Shown: piece after piece, positions 32,618-44,408 of the stretch
Layout of the letters: each line of letters opens with the position of its first letter
How positions within the stretch are numbered: position 1 is the first letter of the stretch
Source of the DNA: Staphylotrichum longicolle
Taxonomy: Eukaryota; Ascomycota; Sordariomycetes; Sordariales; Chaetomiaceae
Reading direction: 5' to 3'
Length of the DNA stretch: 64,000 nucleotides
Assembly: GCA_019096155.1 (NCBI GenBank)
Contig: JAHCVI010000006.1
Location: forward strand, 1,674,001 to 1,738,000
Program-made: the position numbers and the translations under genes
Notes under the pieces: model-generated
Told to the model about the DNA's origin: nothing
What the model saw: only the letters and a program-made list of their open reading frames with translations
Database searches by the model: none

Positions 32618-33800
32618 CTTGACGGTTGCTATGTGGAGGCCGACGTGGTGAGGAGGCTTTGGGTGAGTGAGTCTGGTGAAGGCGTGATCCAAGGCTCGAG
32701 TGAACTTCAACCGCGACCATCGGAGTCTGTTATATACTCGAGACCCCTTCGCTTAATCCCCCACTCATCTCCATTTTCCTTCCAAGTTCTTGTCCACTCG
32801 CGAGGTTAAGCTTGATGTTGTGCAACATGCCTCCAATGCTCCACACACAGAGTCGTAGTTTCTCGTGAGGTGCCCCTGACCCCCTGGGTTGTCCACCTAT
32901 TCAGCGTATTCCAAGGAGACAAAATTGGCGATGCGGACCCTCACGCTTGCACTCCACGGTCAATGGTTGGTGTTGTAAAATGGCTGCCTGGACGAGAGGT
33001 AGCATTGTGTTCGTCGCGTTACTCAGCGCATCTCACATCCGCCCCATGTCAGCCGGAGTTACTCAGCGCCACTCAGGGGTCGGATGCTGCGGGACGGGCC
33101 GGATCGAGCCTCCAGCTTTAATCAACGCCCCTCTCTTTGTCACTGGGGGAACGGTTCAGCCGTTTCCTGCTTGGCGTGGGCCTGGAGGGGGGTTGAATCC
33201 GGGTAGAGGGCCGTCTTGGCCCTTGGGATATCAAGAATTCAAGATCGAGGTGCTGAGTTGCTCCACCCTCTCGCTTAAACGATGCATGCGGTATCGTTTG
33301 GGTTGAGATGGCCTGGCACGAATCCAGCGGTGAACGCAAATTAGAGCCAGCGTTAACAAAAAGTGACTAATGTCTGTTTCGCGGAGACAAAGCTCCAAGT
33401 AAACATGTCCCAGGCCCTCGTTGTCATGTTGCGAGCATTCGACCTGGCTCAACCGCACTCAGGAGCTCGCTTTGAAGCAAACCACAAAGGTTGCCAGTAG
33501 AATGAGGGGCAGGACTGCTGGCATCAAATAAATAAATACGGGAATTGATTTGCCACAAGGCCATTATAAAGCAGAGCAACGATCTGTGCTTGGTCGACTC
33601 CGGACCAGATATACCGTACAGTGTTGAGCATACAAAGCCAAAAGGAACCCGTCGAAACGCACACTCCAGCCGAAATCCCCGGGTATCATCCGAACGCCCG
33701 ACCCAGATTGCAGCCAACGCCCGTCAAGTTCCAACTCGGCCATCCACACAAACAAATGATCCACTTCCTTCATCACTCGTAACCGTTCTCTTCCGCCGTC
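32618..33800. other. Intergenic region
   Basis: About 1.2 kb. It contains the upstream region of the secreted-protein gene and the 3' flank of the Asn/Gln-rich gene. A GGTTGAATCC near 33191 looks like a tRNA T-arm, but no cloverleaf surrounds it. No gene is supported. Confidence 0.5.
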
Positions 33801-36800
33801 TCACTCACTCTCGTCATCGTCCTCGTCCTCGTCCGCCCTCTTCCGCTTCGGCGCGCGCTTGAAATTGGACCATTTATCCATCTCGACAAACGCCTCGGCC
33901 ATCCTGATCAACACGTCCCGGCCCAGCTCATCCTCGTCGACGCGCCCTCCGTTCTCCATCATCCAGTCCAACACAATCCGCTCGTGCTGCGGGCCCTTGC
34001 GGCCCTCGTACGCCCTGCAGACCAACATGCCCTTCTTTCCTTTGGTCTTGTATCCCTTCTCCTCGACCGCCTTTCCCTTGCCCTTGTCCTTCCTGCGGGT
34101 TTTGCGTCCACGTGCCTGAGTGCCGCTGCTGCGGCCATTCACATCTTCGTCTCCGTGATGATGAGCAGAGCCATCGTTGCGAGGCTCGATCGCGATGTCG
34201 CACGGGAGGTGGTAAAACACCTCGTGGCCGCCAGGCAGAACGTCAAACGTGCCCTTGACGGCCTCGATGAACTCGTGAGCGTGGTCGGTGTTGGGAAGCA
34301 GCGCGACGCCGCCAATGGGCCAGTCGCGGCGGAGGAGGAGCAGCGCGTACATCTCGTCGTCGTGGCCATCATCATTGTCCTCATCGCCGGCCCCGGCCCG
34401 CCGCACCTCATCATAATCATCCCCTTCTCCATCCCCATCTTCACCACTCTCATCACCACCAACAACCCTCTCCCACTCCCGCTTCACCCCATCATCCTTC
34501 CACACCTTGCACCCAGAAGCAGCAGCCTTGAATCCACCCTCACCCTCACCCTCACCCTCATCCCCATCCTCACCACCATCATCACCATCACCCTCACCAC
34601 CACCATTAAAAAGAACCCCCTCATTAACCCACCTCCCCAACTGCAACACGCAGCTCTTGACCAGCGCCACCCCCTTCATCTGCACCGTGCGGTGCGCCGA
34701 CGGCGGGCACCGCGACACGGCGAACAGCGCGTCCGGGTACAGCTGCCCGACGGCGGCGAGGTAGCGGGCGGGGCGAGCAGGACGCGGTTGGTCGGCTCGG
34801 GCAGGAAGGCGGGGAGCCGGTTGACGTGCCAGGGAGCGAAGGGGAGGAAGGGGTCGGTGTCGAGGGCCGGGATGGGGTGAGGGGGTTGAGGGGGTTGAGG
34901 GATCTGGTGAGCGCGGGTGGCTTGGGGTTGGGGGGTTGTTGTTATTGTTGTTGTTGGTGTTGTTGTCGAGAGGGAGGGGCCGTCGTTGGGGGGCTGGGGG
35001 AGGAGAGGGAGGGAAAGGCATCGGCATCGGCAGAAGAGGGAGGAGGGGATAGTTGTTGTTTGCGCCCATGTGCATGTTCATGTTCATGTTGAAGAAGTTG
35101 TTGTTGTCCACCATGTTCATGTTGGGACGACCATCGGCCATGCCCATGTGGGCGAGGTTGTCGGCGAGGACAGTGTTGGGCATCAAGGTAAATGCCCCCA
35201 TGTTGGAAAAGGTGGTGTTGTTGAGCTTGTTGAGATTCTCCATGGTGAGCGCCGCACCGTTTGCCTTGGTCGGATCGCCGGCCATGTTCTTGTTCGCCAT
35301 GGAGTTGGCCACGTTGATGTCGGAAAAGGCGTTATTGTTCAACTTCACAAGATTGTCCATGGCAAAGACCTTGCCGTTTGCCTTGCTGTCGTTGTTGTCC
35401 ATGTTCATGAGGGCCGGGTCGACCATGGCAGCAAAAGCATCCATGTTCATCAGGGCCTGCTCGTCAAGGGGAGGCGGAGATGGGAGCTGAGCCATGTAGG
35501 CGGCGTTCAGGTCGTTGTTGTTGTTGGCGCTGAGTGCGTCGACGGGAGAAATGGAGGGAATGTGGGGAGTGGGCGCGCCGTCATCGTCGTCGGAATTGTT
35601 GTCCGACATGTTGACGTCGTTCTCTTTGCCAGACTCGCCGCTGTTGGACTCGGCCGATGACTCAAACTCGTAGTACTCGGCGGGATCTGCGATCTCAGTC
35701 GTGTCCGAGTCAACATCCATGTGGGCGACGGTGCTCAGCTGGTCGACTTCGTTTTGAGTCTCGCCATGGGCATTCATGGCGATCTGCGAATTTTCGGTGA
35801 GTGACTGGATATTATGCGCGACTGGAGAGTTGCCGGCATCATGAGCGGAATTGCGAACCTTGCGCTGGAGCAGCTCGTACTCGAGCGAGTCCGCGTTGGG
35901 ATTGTTGGAGGCTGCGGCCATGGTGTTGTTCGGTCCCGGCGCGGGCGCGACGCGACGGAACGACATGTTGGGATCGATCAAAGCTGGGTCAATGGAATCG
36001 GGCAATTGATTCGCGGTCGAGTACGGCTGGCCAACAAATGGTTCTTCCTGACCTTCAAAGGCACCGCAGAAAGGGTCGAGTTCGGCGCGGGTTGAAGAAA
36101 ATGGAAAAGAGTCGCCACCTGATGGAGCAGCGGTTGCCGAGTTGTTTGGTCTCGGGGGCGCAAAAGTATACAACTGAGGCTCCCGCCCTGGTTCAGCTGA
36201 TTGTGTTGCAGCGTCACACGGGGTTGGGTCTGTTGCGGACGGGGATGGGATGCCAAACTGTTCGGGCGAGTCTTCGAGAACAATTGTTGACGGAGGTGAA
36301 GCCACGGGCGCAATTTCGGGAGCGTGTTGTGGGTGAGAAAACGTGGGCACTCGGCGGGGCGCACTCGGGGCACAAACACGGAGATTTTCGTTTTGTGTCG
36401 CGATCTGTTGGTCGGCTCCGGCGACGAGACCGGGGAGACTGGAGGTGCCGGTAGGGTACCCACGAGGGGACGCGTTCATGTTTTGGTGGCCCCGTTGATC
36501 CAAAGTGCTGCCCCAACCATGGCCGGTCTGCGAGCCCCGAATTCTGCCATCACTGCTCGCCTCAGATATGGAGCTGCTCACACCTGGTGAATCTTGAGCA
36601 ACGTTGAAACCCCGGTCGTCCGGAGGAGCTGCGTTCATGGCACGCACAAACGTCGCATACGGGTTTGAAGGATCGATGGCCGTCGAAAGAACATGACTGC
36701 CCGATGCGGACGGAGGAGCTGACGACAAGGATAGGTCGACTTCCATCCTCCTGGTCGAAAGGGGAGGTCTGCCTGCAGGGGCATAACTTCCGGGGCGCGG

Positions 36801-38482
36801 AAGTACGTTCGACGACCCCATGCCGTACATGGCGGCGGCAGCATTGCCCGGGCCCAACGGGTATCCAGACCGCACGGTGGTGCTTGCAGGGGCGGGATGG
36901 GCGTGAGGATGGCCTTGGCCCGTCCATTGGCCGTTGTTGCTCTGGGCCCCAAGGTTGTGCGAGGCCTGTTGGCTTAAAGAGCGTCAGTGAATACCCAGGG
37001 AAGAAAGACTGAGGGAACGGAGAGGTGTGGAAGCAACATGTTTTTCGGCAAGCGCCGCAAAACCTGGCAGTTCATCTCATGTAATTGATGTGATGTACAA
37101 CGCCGATGGTGCCCCAGAGCGCCAACTGCTTGTGCATGCCATGTTGGACCCTTGGAGGCATGCTGCTTCCCTTCGCCTTTGGGATTGATTGTGTGGGGGT
37201 GAATGCAACGCGAAAGGGGGAAGCTTACCTGTGAAAGGCCACACTGGCCGCAGAGGCGACACTCCCAAGACGAGGGGGCCCATACAGCGGCGGCCAGCCG
37301 CCAGGCGGTGCCGGGTTGAAGCCGGGCGCCTGGCGCCACGCGGCCATCAGCGCCGGGGGCACCATGGCGACCCGCCGCTCAATCCAAGCGGCGAAGCCGC
37401 CGCCGCCCGCGCCAGCCTGGTTCTCACCGGCGGAGCGACGGGGCCACGCAAAGGGCGACGGGTTGACTGCCGGGGCAGAGATTTGCCCGCGACGGGGGTC
37501 CCAGCGTGCCGAGTCTGGCCGCTCAAAATCGTGAAGCTGGGTTGAGATGAAAGTCAGCGACATTGCGGGAATGTGAAGGGACGCACGTCCGGCAACACAA
37601 ACACAAACAACGTCAACTTACAATGTGTTCAAGATGGCCGCCTGGACGGGAAGCAGGGCGGATGGTCTCGTAGTCCGCGGCATACGGGTTCACAGCCGGC
37701 CCAGCAACCTGCATTTGACGTGGTCCGATATTGTACGAGGCTGCTGGTCGGAAGTGGTGTTGCTGCCCAATATTTGGCGCGCCTGCCGGCCGGAAGTGGT
37801 GCTGCTGCTCGATTATAGGCAAGTCTGCCGGTCTGAAGTGCTGTTGCTGCGTTGAGAGACAGGTCAGAGACATGGCGGAAGACAACAGCCCGCACAATGG
37901 AAACATTTCAAACTTACAACATATCCGACATGCCCGTGTGGGTTGTTTCCGGGTCGGATGGTCGCGTCGTATGGTGCATACTGCTCGTGGGGATGAGCCA
38001 CACCAACAGCATCTCGCCTCACAGGTGGGAATGGCCTCGTCCGCGGTCCGCTGACAGGCGCATCCGGGAACAGCTGTCTGATCACAGGCCTCGCTGGTCC
38101 CAAAACCGGAGAGCTTGGAGCGCTTGGAGTAGCTTCATCAAGGTAGCCCTGCTGGTAACCCTGCTGGTTTCCAAACTGCCAGTCATTGTTGCTGCCATAT
38201 CGCTGCTCACAATCAGCTTTTGTCTTCTTTCCAACCATGTGCTGAGACCAAAGTCGCACCCCGCAATGAACCAAAAGCAATGTTTGAAACTTCCAACGAG
38301 ATGATCGACAAAGGAGCACAGGAACTGTCTATGTAACTTACTGGAGCGGGCGTGGGAGTACCCGGGGTGGAGGACCGCAGGCCGGTGAACCCGTCTGCCG
38401 TCTGGCTGCCAGTCGGGTACCCGGATCTGACGTTTTGAGCACTCTCGCTGCCGTAAAAGCTGCGAAGGTCGCAGGGATCCAT
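33801..38482 (-). CDS. Large Asn/Gln/Pro-rich protein of unknown function
   Basis: The ATG at 38482 begins MDPCDLRSFYGSESAQ. Probable exons: 38342-38482, about 37918-38247, 37622-37846, 37229-37536 and 33801-36965. Exons 2 and 3 both end in a similar block (ATIRPGNNPHGHVGYV and ETIRPASRPGGHLEHI) before GTAAGTT donors. The large exon is low in complexity: Ser/Pro, then Asn/Met repeats (MDNLVKLNNNAFSDINVANS and MENLNKLNNTTFSNMG). Only the C-terminal 300 residues look globular (YLAAVGQLYPDALFAVSRCP, LLLLRRDWPIGGVALLPNTD), with acidic inserts and a basic end (KRAPKRKRADEDED) that may be a nuclear signal. Two inconsistencies are noted: the splice phase between exons 4 and 5 does not fit, and a protein-like block at about 34766-34875 lies out of frame. 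A nuclear regulatory or scaffold role is only a guess. Confidence 0.6.
37722..37846 (-). repeat. 42-bp coding repeat, three units
   Basis: Three tandem units of 14 codons inside exon 3 of the Asn/Gln-rich gene. Each begins Q-Q-[QH]-H-F-R-P-A (QQHFRPADLPIIE, QQHHFRPAGAPNIG, QQHHFRPAASYNIG). The nucleotide copies CACTTCCGGCCGGCAGG and CACTTCCGACCAGCAG show recent duplication. Confidence 0.75.
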
Positions 38483-39968
38483 GGTGATGGTGTCGTCGTC
38501 GTCGAGTCAGCTATTCGTATGGAGTTGTGCGAGGTAGAAGAACGAGAGAGAAAAGAAAGAAAGCGAGGGGTTCTGGTCTGTGGTAGAGGGTGGGAAACAT
38601 GAATGGGAAGGGTTGAGGAAGGAGGGAAGAGTTTGAAGGTCGCTTCAGTTGGAAGGCAGTGATCAGTTTCGCAACGCGGGTCCAAGAGGCATCGATGCCT
38701 AGTTGCCGAGAACTTGATGTTGACATCGGGTACACATGGAGGGGTGGTGGTTGTTAACTACCAGCAGGCACGGAGGCACCCCCGGCGATCCTCGGCGCCG
38801 GGGAACGGCGACAACCCCCGGAAGTGCCGGTCGTGGCCGGGAAGGTACCCCTTATGGGCAAGCAGAAGTTGACAATCCCCAGCGGCGCCGGTTATGGGCC
38901 GGGAAGGTACCCCTTATGGGCGAGCGGAAGTCGACGTTTGGACAGGCACATGTACGCTGGCCCAAGATACCATCCTTGAATACTACGAATGCATGTAAGC
39001 AGTGAAGAAAACGGAATCCGTAAGGGAGAGAAAGGTATTCCCTGAACTAGAATTGAGTACTAGGTAACAACGCAGTCTGGACGGCGGTTCTTCTCAGGGG
39101 TATATTTTCAGGGGTTGGCAGACGTTGCTTGGTAAACACTCGCACAACTTCAGGAGAAACCGCCCCATGAGATTTGGGCATTGAATTACAGACAGATGGC
39201 CTTTCACACTGTAACTCTGTCTATCCCGTAATTATCTCCATCAGGGGGTACCTTGGGTAAGGCGCCAATTCAAAAGGCCGTCAATCCTTTTTCTCCAATC
39301 AGTCTGATAATCTTTGGTTGACCGCAGGGCAGGAGCCCAAAGCAATCTTCTCAAAAGACGCCCCGAGAGTTCTTGGACTCTTCCAAGGTAAGCGGGATCC
39401 CACACTTTCTGCTTATATCTTTTGACGATTTGGGTCATGGACCGGGGCTGTCTTGTTGTTCTTGAGCTGAACAACATTGATCGAGGACGGAAACATCCTG
39501 TCTAACGGTAATAAAATCAATACCGACGACATCAATGGCACGGAATCTGCCGCATCGCGTCGCGGCATATACGAGAGTAAGCCAGTGACCCCTGATCTTG
39601 CATCTGATGGCTCACGCCACGCACATCCCGGCCCTGATCCAGATCAGTGATGTCATCTAACCCAGACTGGGCGCTCAGCTCCTTTCGTCCCTTGTAAGGG
39701 CGGCGATCGGGGGCGCGATCGGGGGGTTGTTTGCAGAATTGACGGTTGACGTGGCTCACCGCCAGACTCAGCTCCCTTCATGTGCGCTTTCGGAGTTACT
39801 ATTGACTAGATGCGTGCAAGCGACATGCGCGCAGTGAGCTGTCACGACCAAACGACGCCACGGCGCGGTTAGCCGTCACCGCCTGCGGAATACGGGGACA
39901 ACAAAAAGGGGACCATGGTACCGGCTGCACGGCAATGCGACACCCTTCATTCTTTCACGACATCCAAA
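38483..39968. other. Divergent intergenic region
   Basis: About 1.5 kb between the Asn/Gln-rich gene and the cystathionine gamma-synthase gene. It contains a 62-bp duplication near 38826-38942. A small antisense frame at 39241-39477 has no domain. No gene or mobile element is recognised. Confidence 0.5.
38826..38942. repeat. 62-bp imperfect tandem duplication
   Basis: GGCCGGGAAGGTACCCCTTA occurs ending near 38853 and again 62 bp later, each followed by TGGGC[AG]AGC[AG]GAAGT[TC]GAC. The two copies are about 85-90 percent alike by eye. The core GGTACC is a palindrome. Confidence 0.7.
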
Positions 39969-41883
39969 ATGAGCGGCGTTATTGCAAACCCTGAGGACTT
40001 GGCACTGGGGGCATCGCTTCCTCCAGGAGACCCGCATGTAAGTGCCCAAACGCCCCAAAACACCATAAGACCAATCCCGATCGCTCGTTCTAACAATCGA
40101 TATCCAGGGCGTCAGTGTCCACTTGCCCAAATGGGCCGACACGGTCGGATGGGCATCTCGCGAGCCCCGAGTCCTTGATGCCATGACCACGGGGTACCCG
40201 CGCTTCTTCGTCGCCCGAGTTGTCCACAAGTTGGCCATGCGCTTACTCGAGATACACAATGCGCGAGAGGGTACGGTCGACGGCGAGGAGGCAGGTGTAG
40301 GAACAAGTGGCGGGCGACTCGCCATGTTGCTGGATACGGTCCGGCACGCCGACATGTGTCGCAGGATGCTGGAAGAGTGGTGTCTTGTGCGAACCGAAGG
40401 TGAACGAATTGTCGACATTGGGGTCTACAACGTGACGTGGGACGGCAAGATTACAACTGTGGACAGTGGGGAGAAACTTACCCAAGGTGGTCCTCCCAGA
40501 AAGATTGGCGACGAGGACATCGTCTTGCTGTCGTTTCCGGTCGAGCTGGCCCTCGACGCCAAATCCCTGTGGCAGCACACCGGGTTTGGGATATCGAGCA
40601 GGCGAGCCACCCACTGGCTTGATAATGCGCCTTTCTTGTCGACAGCAACCCCCCAAAAATCATTATCACCACCTCCCGACGCGGCCCGGCGAGTCGGTCA
40701 GGCCAAAGCCGACATCAAAGAACGACTAGCCACAGGCAACTCATCCCCGACCCTCACCGTCTCGCCCTCCGACGTCTTCCTCTGTCCCACCGGCATGACC
40801 GCCATAGCCGAAACAGCCGACGCCATCAAATCCTTGCGACAACACACCCCCGACTCCCCCTACCGCGTAGCAGTTTTCGGGTTGGTTCTCCCCCATCCCC
40901 ATTCCATTTTTTCCCTCCAAACCACTAATAGCCCTTCCCCTTCCACCAGCTTCCCCTACGTCGACACCTACAAGGTCCTCTCCCGCGTCCTCGGCTTCGT
41001 CCCGACCCTCTACAACTCCACGCTCCCCTCCCTCGACGCCCTCGAAGCCCTCCTCGCCACCACCACCATCGACGCCCTCTTCACCGAGTTCCCCGGCAAC
41101 CCACTGCTCCAATCCCCCGACCTGACGCGCCTGCACGCGCTCTCACGCAGGCACAACTTCGCCCTCGTCGTCGACGACACCATCGGCACCTACGCCTCGC
41201 TCAGCCTGCTGCGCGCGTGCGACGTGCTCTGCACGAGCCTGACCAAGATGTTCAGCGGGCAGTGCAACGTGATGGGCGGGGCGGTGACGCTCAGCCCGGC
41301 GTCGCCCTTTTACGGGGGCCTGCAGGGGGTGCTGGCGGCGCGGCGCGCCGAGGTGGAGGGCGCGTGGTTCTGGGAGGACGTGCTCGTCATGGAGCGGAAC
41401 GGGAGGGATTTCGTGGAGAGGGTGCGGCGGGCGAGCCGGAATGCCGAGGCCGTGGCCGGGGCGTTGAGGCGGAGTCGCGTCGTCAGGGAGGTGTATTACC
41501 CGTTGGGGGCCGAGACGCAGGGGGTGTATGATGAGTATCGCGTCGAGGGGGGCGGGTATGGGTATATGCTGTCGGTCAAGTTTGAGAGGTTGGAGCAGGC
41601 TGTGGCGTTTTATGATGCGTTGGATGTCGCCAAGGGCCCGAGCTTGGGGACCAACTTTACGTTGTGTTGCGCGTATACGCTGTTGGCACACTACAAGGAG
41701 CTGGAGTGGGCGGCCGAGTATGGCGTGGTGGAGGATCTGGTCCGGATCAGTGTGGGTTTGGAGGACAGGGAGTGGTTAGAGGAGAGAGTGCGCAAGGCGT
41801 TGGCGGCTGCAGAGGCTGTAACGAACGGGGCCGTGGTCAACGGGGCCGTCAACGGAGATGGACCAAAGTTCAGTGAGATCTAG
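39969..41883 (+). CDS. met-7: Cystathionine gamma-synthase
   Basis: Three exons (39969-40037, 40108-40880, 40950-41883) with introns of 70 and 69 bp give 591 residues. The ATG at 39969 starts MSGVIANPEDLALGASLPPG; an in-frame ATG at 39915 would add 18 residues. Splicing yields DPHGVSVHLPKWADTVGWAS, characteristic of fungal cystathionine gamma-synthase. The PLP fold is complete: VFLCPTGMTAIAETADAI, FTEFPGNPLLQSPDL, VVDDTIGTYASL, and SLTKMFSGQCNVMGGAV with the Schiff-base Lys. The enzyme joins an activated homoserine ester with cysteine in the transsulfuration route to methionine. Intron 2 is a multiple of three with no stop. No defect is seen. The symbol follows the Neurospora gene of this function. 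Confidence 0.88.
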
Positions 41884-42105
41884 TTCGTGCTTGGAGTCAA
41901 ATGCAGGAGTTGGGGCTGGTATTTGGCAACGGGTTCCTATGGAGGGTCAGATAGATTGCTCATATTGGCTCTAGATAGAAGGTGTGCAAGGGCGTTTGTG
42001 TTCATCATCAGCAAATTACACCTATAGGCTTGGGACCACATTTTCATCATTAGATGGCTATCTCGGTAGGCAGTATGGACTCTTTACAGTTAAGTCCATT
42101 CTCCT

Positions 42106-43441
42106 TCACTCCTGCGGGCTATGGTCCCGATTCTTGACCCTGAACCTCCAACTCCAATGCGCCTTCGCATCCTTGACCATCTCCCTCATGCTCTCCACAA
42201 ACGGCCTGTCTTCCCCTCTCAACAGCAGCCCTTTATCCAGACACAGCCTCGCATACCTTACCGCCCTGGATGCGTCCCCCACTCCGTTCCACTCCAGTGC
42301 GGCCCTGTAATACGCCTCGTAGATCCTAACCTGCAGCCCTTCCAGCTCATACAGCGTCACCAACAGCTCTGCCTTCTCCGGGGTCGCCGCCGTCGAATAG
42401 TCGTCCAGTTCCCGACGCAGCTGCTTCATTTGCTCCACGCGCGAGTTGGACTCGGCAACGAGGTGCGACTCCGCTGTGCAGCGCGGGCAGTCGCAGGTGA
42501 AGCCCCAGCTCGAAGACAGGAGCCGCTGGCGGGCGGGCTGCGTTTCCATGACGCTGCCCTGCGTCAGTTTATCCCTTCGTTCCATGACGATCAAGGGGCT
42601 TAGATGTGGGAGACGTACTCGACATAGCTGATGGTGAGTTCCTCGCCGGGAAAGATATCCCGCACGGCATACACCTTGAGCGACAAGCTCGCCGAGTCAA
42701 AGTAATACCCCAAGTTCGGCGCACACGCGTGGTTCAGACGCGACACTATCCCCAACCGTTAGCATCACCATCACCCATCATCCTTCTGCCCCCCAGAAAA
42801 ACAAAAAACAGAGAACAAACCTTCCGTAAAAACACCATGAAATTCCTTCTCCTCCCGCCCCCCAAGGCCCTTAACCACAACCCGAAACGCATTCCCCGCC
42901 ACAATCCCCATCTCCCTCCTCCCCCTCCCCTCCCCCATCTCTCTTGTCGTCGGAGGAACTCAGCGCCAAAACCCGCTCCCTCCCGCCTCCCCCAACCCGC
43001 GGACACCCTCAGCCACCAGCACCCCCAGCTCCCCCCTCCCCACCCCCTTCCACGCGACGTCGTCCACCAGCACGGCGGGCGGGGCGGCCATCAGCCGCGT
43101 GCCGGCGCGGATGGGGGCCGTTGCCACGAGGCCGATGCCCTTGCCCGGCAGGCGGGTCGGTTTGTAGGGTTTTAAAGTCAGAAGGCTGGTCTCACCGCCA
43201 GCACCATTATCGTCGGGGCCGGGTGGGGTTGATGATGATGATGGTGGTGGTGGTGGCGATGATGAGAGGGAGGTAAATTGGGGATTGTTAGAAAATGCAG
43301 GGTGGGCGTTGAAGAGGTTGATCTGGTCCGGGGCGGTGATGATGGAGATGGAGCGGGTGTGGTGGGTGAAGGCGCAGACGTTGGAGCCGGTGGAGGCGCG
43401 GCGGCAGGTTGGGGATTGAGACCATTGCGCGGGTTGCTGGC

Positions 43442-43472
<31 letters not shown>

Positions 43473-43778
43473 TTGTTGTTGTCTGGGTCGTGGTGGTGGT
43501 TGTGGTACCTCTGGCTTGGGGGGGATGGTGTTTGGTGTTGGTTGAGCTGGTTCTTGGCCTGGCTGTGCAGGTGCAGGACTCTCTTCTGCGGGCTGTGAAA
43601 GGATCACGGCTAGTTGCTTGAGTCTTTCGGTGGGGTTTTCGGCTCTCATGAATGGGTAGGAGTAGAAAGGGCATGCTCCTGCGTGCTGGTACACCTCCAG
43701 CGCCTGGCAGGCGAGGTTTGGCGGCCTCATCGGGAGGGTCGATGTTAGAGAGGCCGCAGTGAACCACGATGGCCGCAT
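42106..43778 (-). CDS. SET-domain protein with polyglutamine tract, frame-broken
   Basis: The ATG is at 43778. The N-terminal part (QALEVYQHAGACPFYSYPF) leads to a Pro/Gln-rich region with a run of about 13 Gln. The SET domain starts with PGKGIGLVATAPIRAGTRLM. Two apparent base losses, at 42974-42990 and about 42911-42938 (both in G/C runs), are needed to reach the next part (IVAGNAFRVVVKGLGG). Introns at 42746-42820 and 42559-42614 then connect SRLNHACAPNLGYYF (the NHxCxPN motif), FPGEELTISYVEY and the post-SET cysteines in WGFTCDCPRCTAE. The helical C-terminus ends at 42106. SET proteins of this kind methylate lysines in histones or other proteins; the target is unknown. The gene is convergent with the cystathionine gamma-synthase gene. 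Confidence 0.75.
43439..43482 (-). repeat. CAG/CAA trinucleotide repeat encoding polyglutamine
   Basis: On the + strand about nine CTG triplets are followed by four TTG triplets; the coding strand reads CAA and CAG and gives a run of about 13 Gln in the SET-domain protein. Pure CAG tracts are prone to length change. Confidence 0.85.
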
Positions 43779-44408
43779 CGTCTTGACTTTGTTCAGTGTC
43801 CCCCTCAGATGTCAATTGGTGCGTGTGTTGCGGTAAAGACGCCCTTAGTCAATGAGTTGTCAATATCTCAAAAAGAGATGCGCTCTGCTGGCCTGTTTCA
43901 TGCCCCGTCTCAAACTTGGCAGTACCCCTGAAACCAGCTTCCATGGTCTCGTCCCGGGCCGATGCAACGTCGACGCCAGGGCCTTCACGTGATGGGTTAG
44001 ACCCAACCCGGTGTCTTGAAGAGGCTTAAACGCAGGGAACCATCTCACAAAAAAAACCAGGAGTGGACGTGAGAGTATGAGCTAACCATTACAGCCGGTC
44101 TCCGCCGGCCAGCAAACAGCTAGAGTACACAAATCTATTCATGATGCAAATGCAACGCAACCATAAGACGGAACAGCGTCCCGTCGGCGCAAAGCTAGGT
44201 CGTCTATGTCCCATCCTGCGTGCCGCAGGTCAAGCGAAGCCGAGCCCCCGTGTACCAGCTCGGCACACACCCAACGCTCAACCCCATGCATGCAAGTAAC
44301 TCATCGCTCAAGCAAGGACGCTCCCAACCCCAAACACCAACAGGCGATGAAATGCATCGCCTACATCGTGCTCTTCACCCACCCTTTCTCGGGGCTGCTG
44401 CCATCGAG
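43779..44408. other. Intergenic region
   Basis: About 630 bp with the SET gene promoter side and the 3' flank of the trehalose phosphatase gene. No further gene is seen. Confidence 0.5.

Noticed and set aside
33185..33210. GGTTGAATCC resembling a tRNA T-arm
   Set aside because: No matching acceptor, D-arm or anticodon stem can be found around it.
34917..35660. Long + strand frame opposite the Asn/Gln-rich gene
   Set aside because: It is the His/Val-rich reverse reading of an Asn/Met repeat and has no features of its own.
39241..39477. Antisense frame of 78 codons that might be a transposon remnant
   Set aside because: No transposase motif, no terminal repeats and no target duplication are visible.
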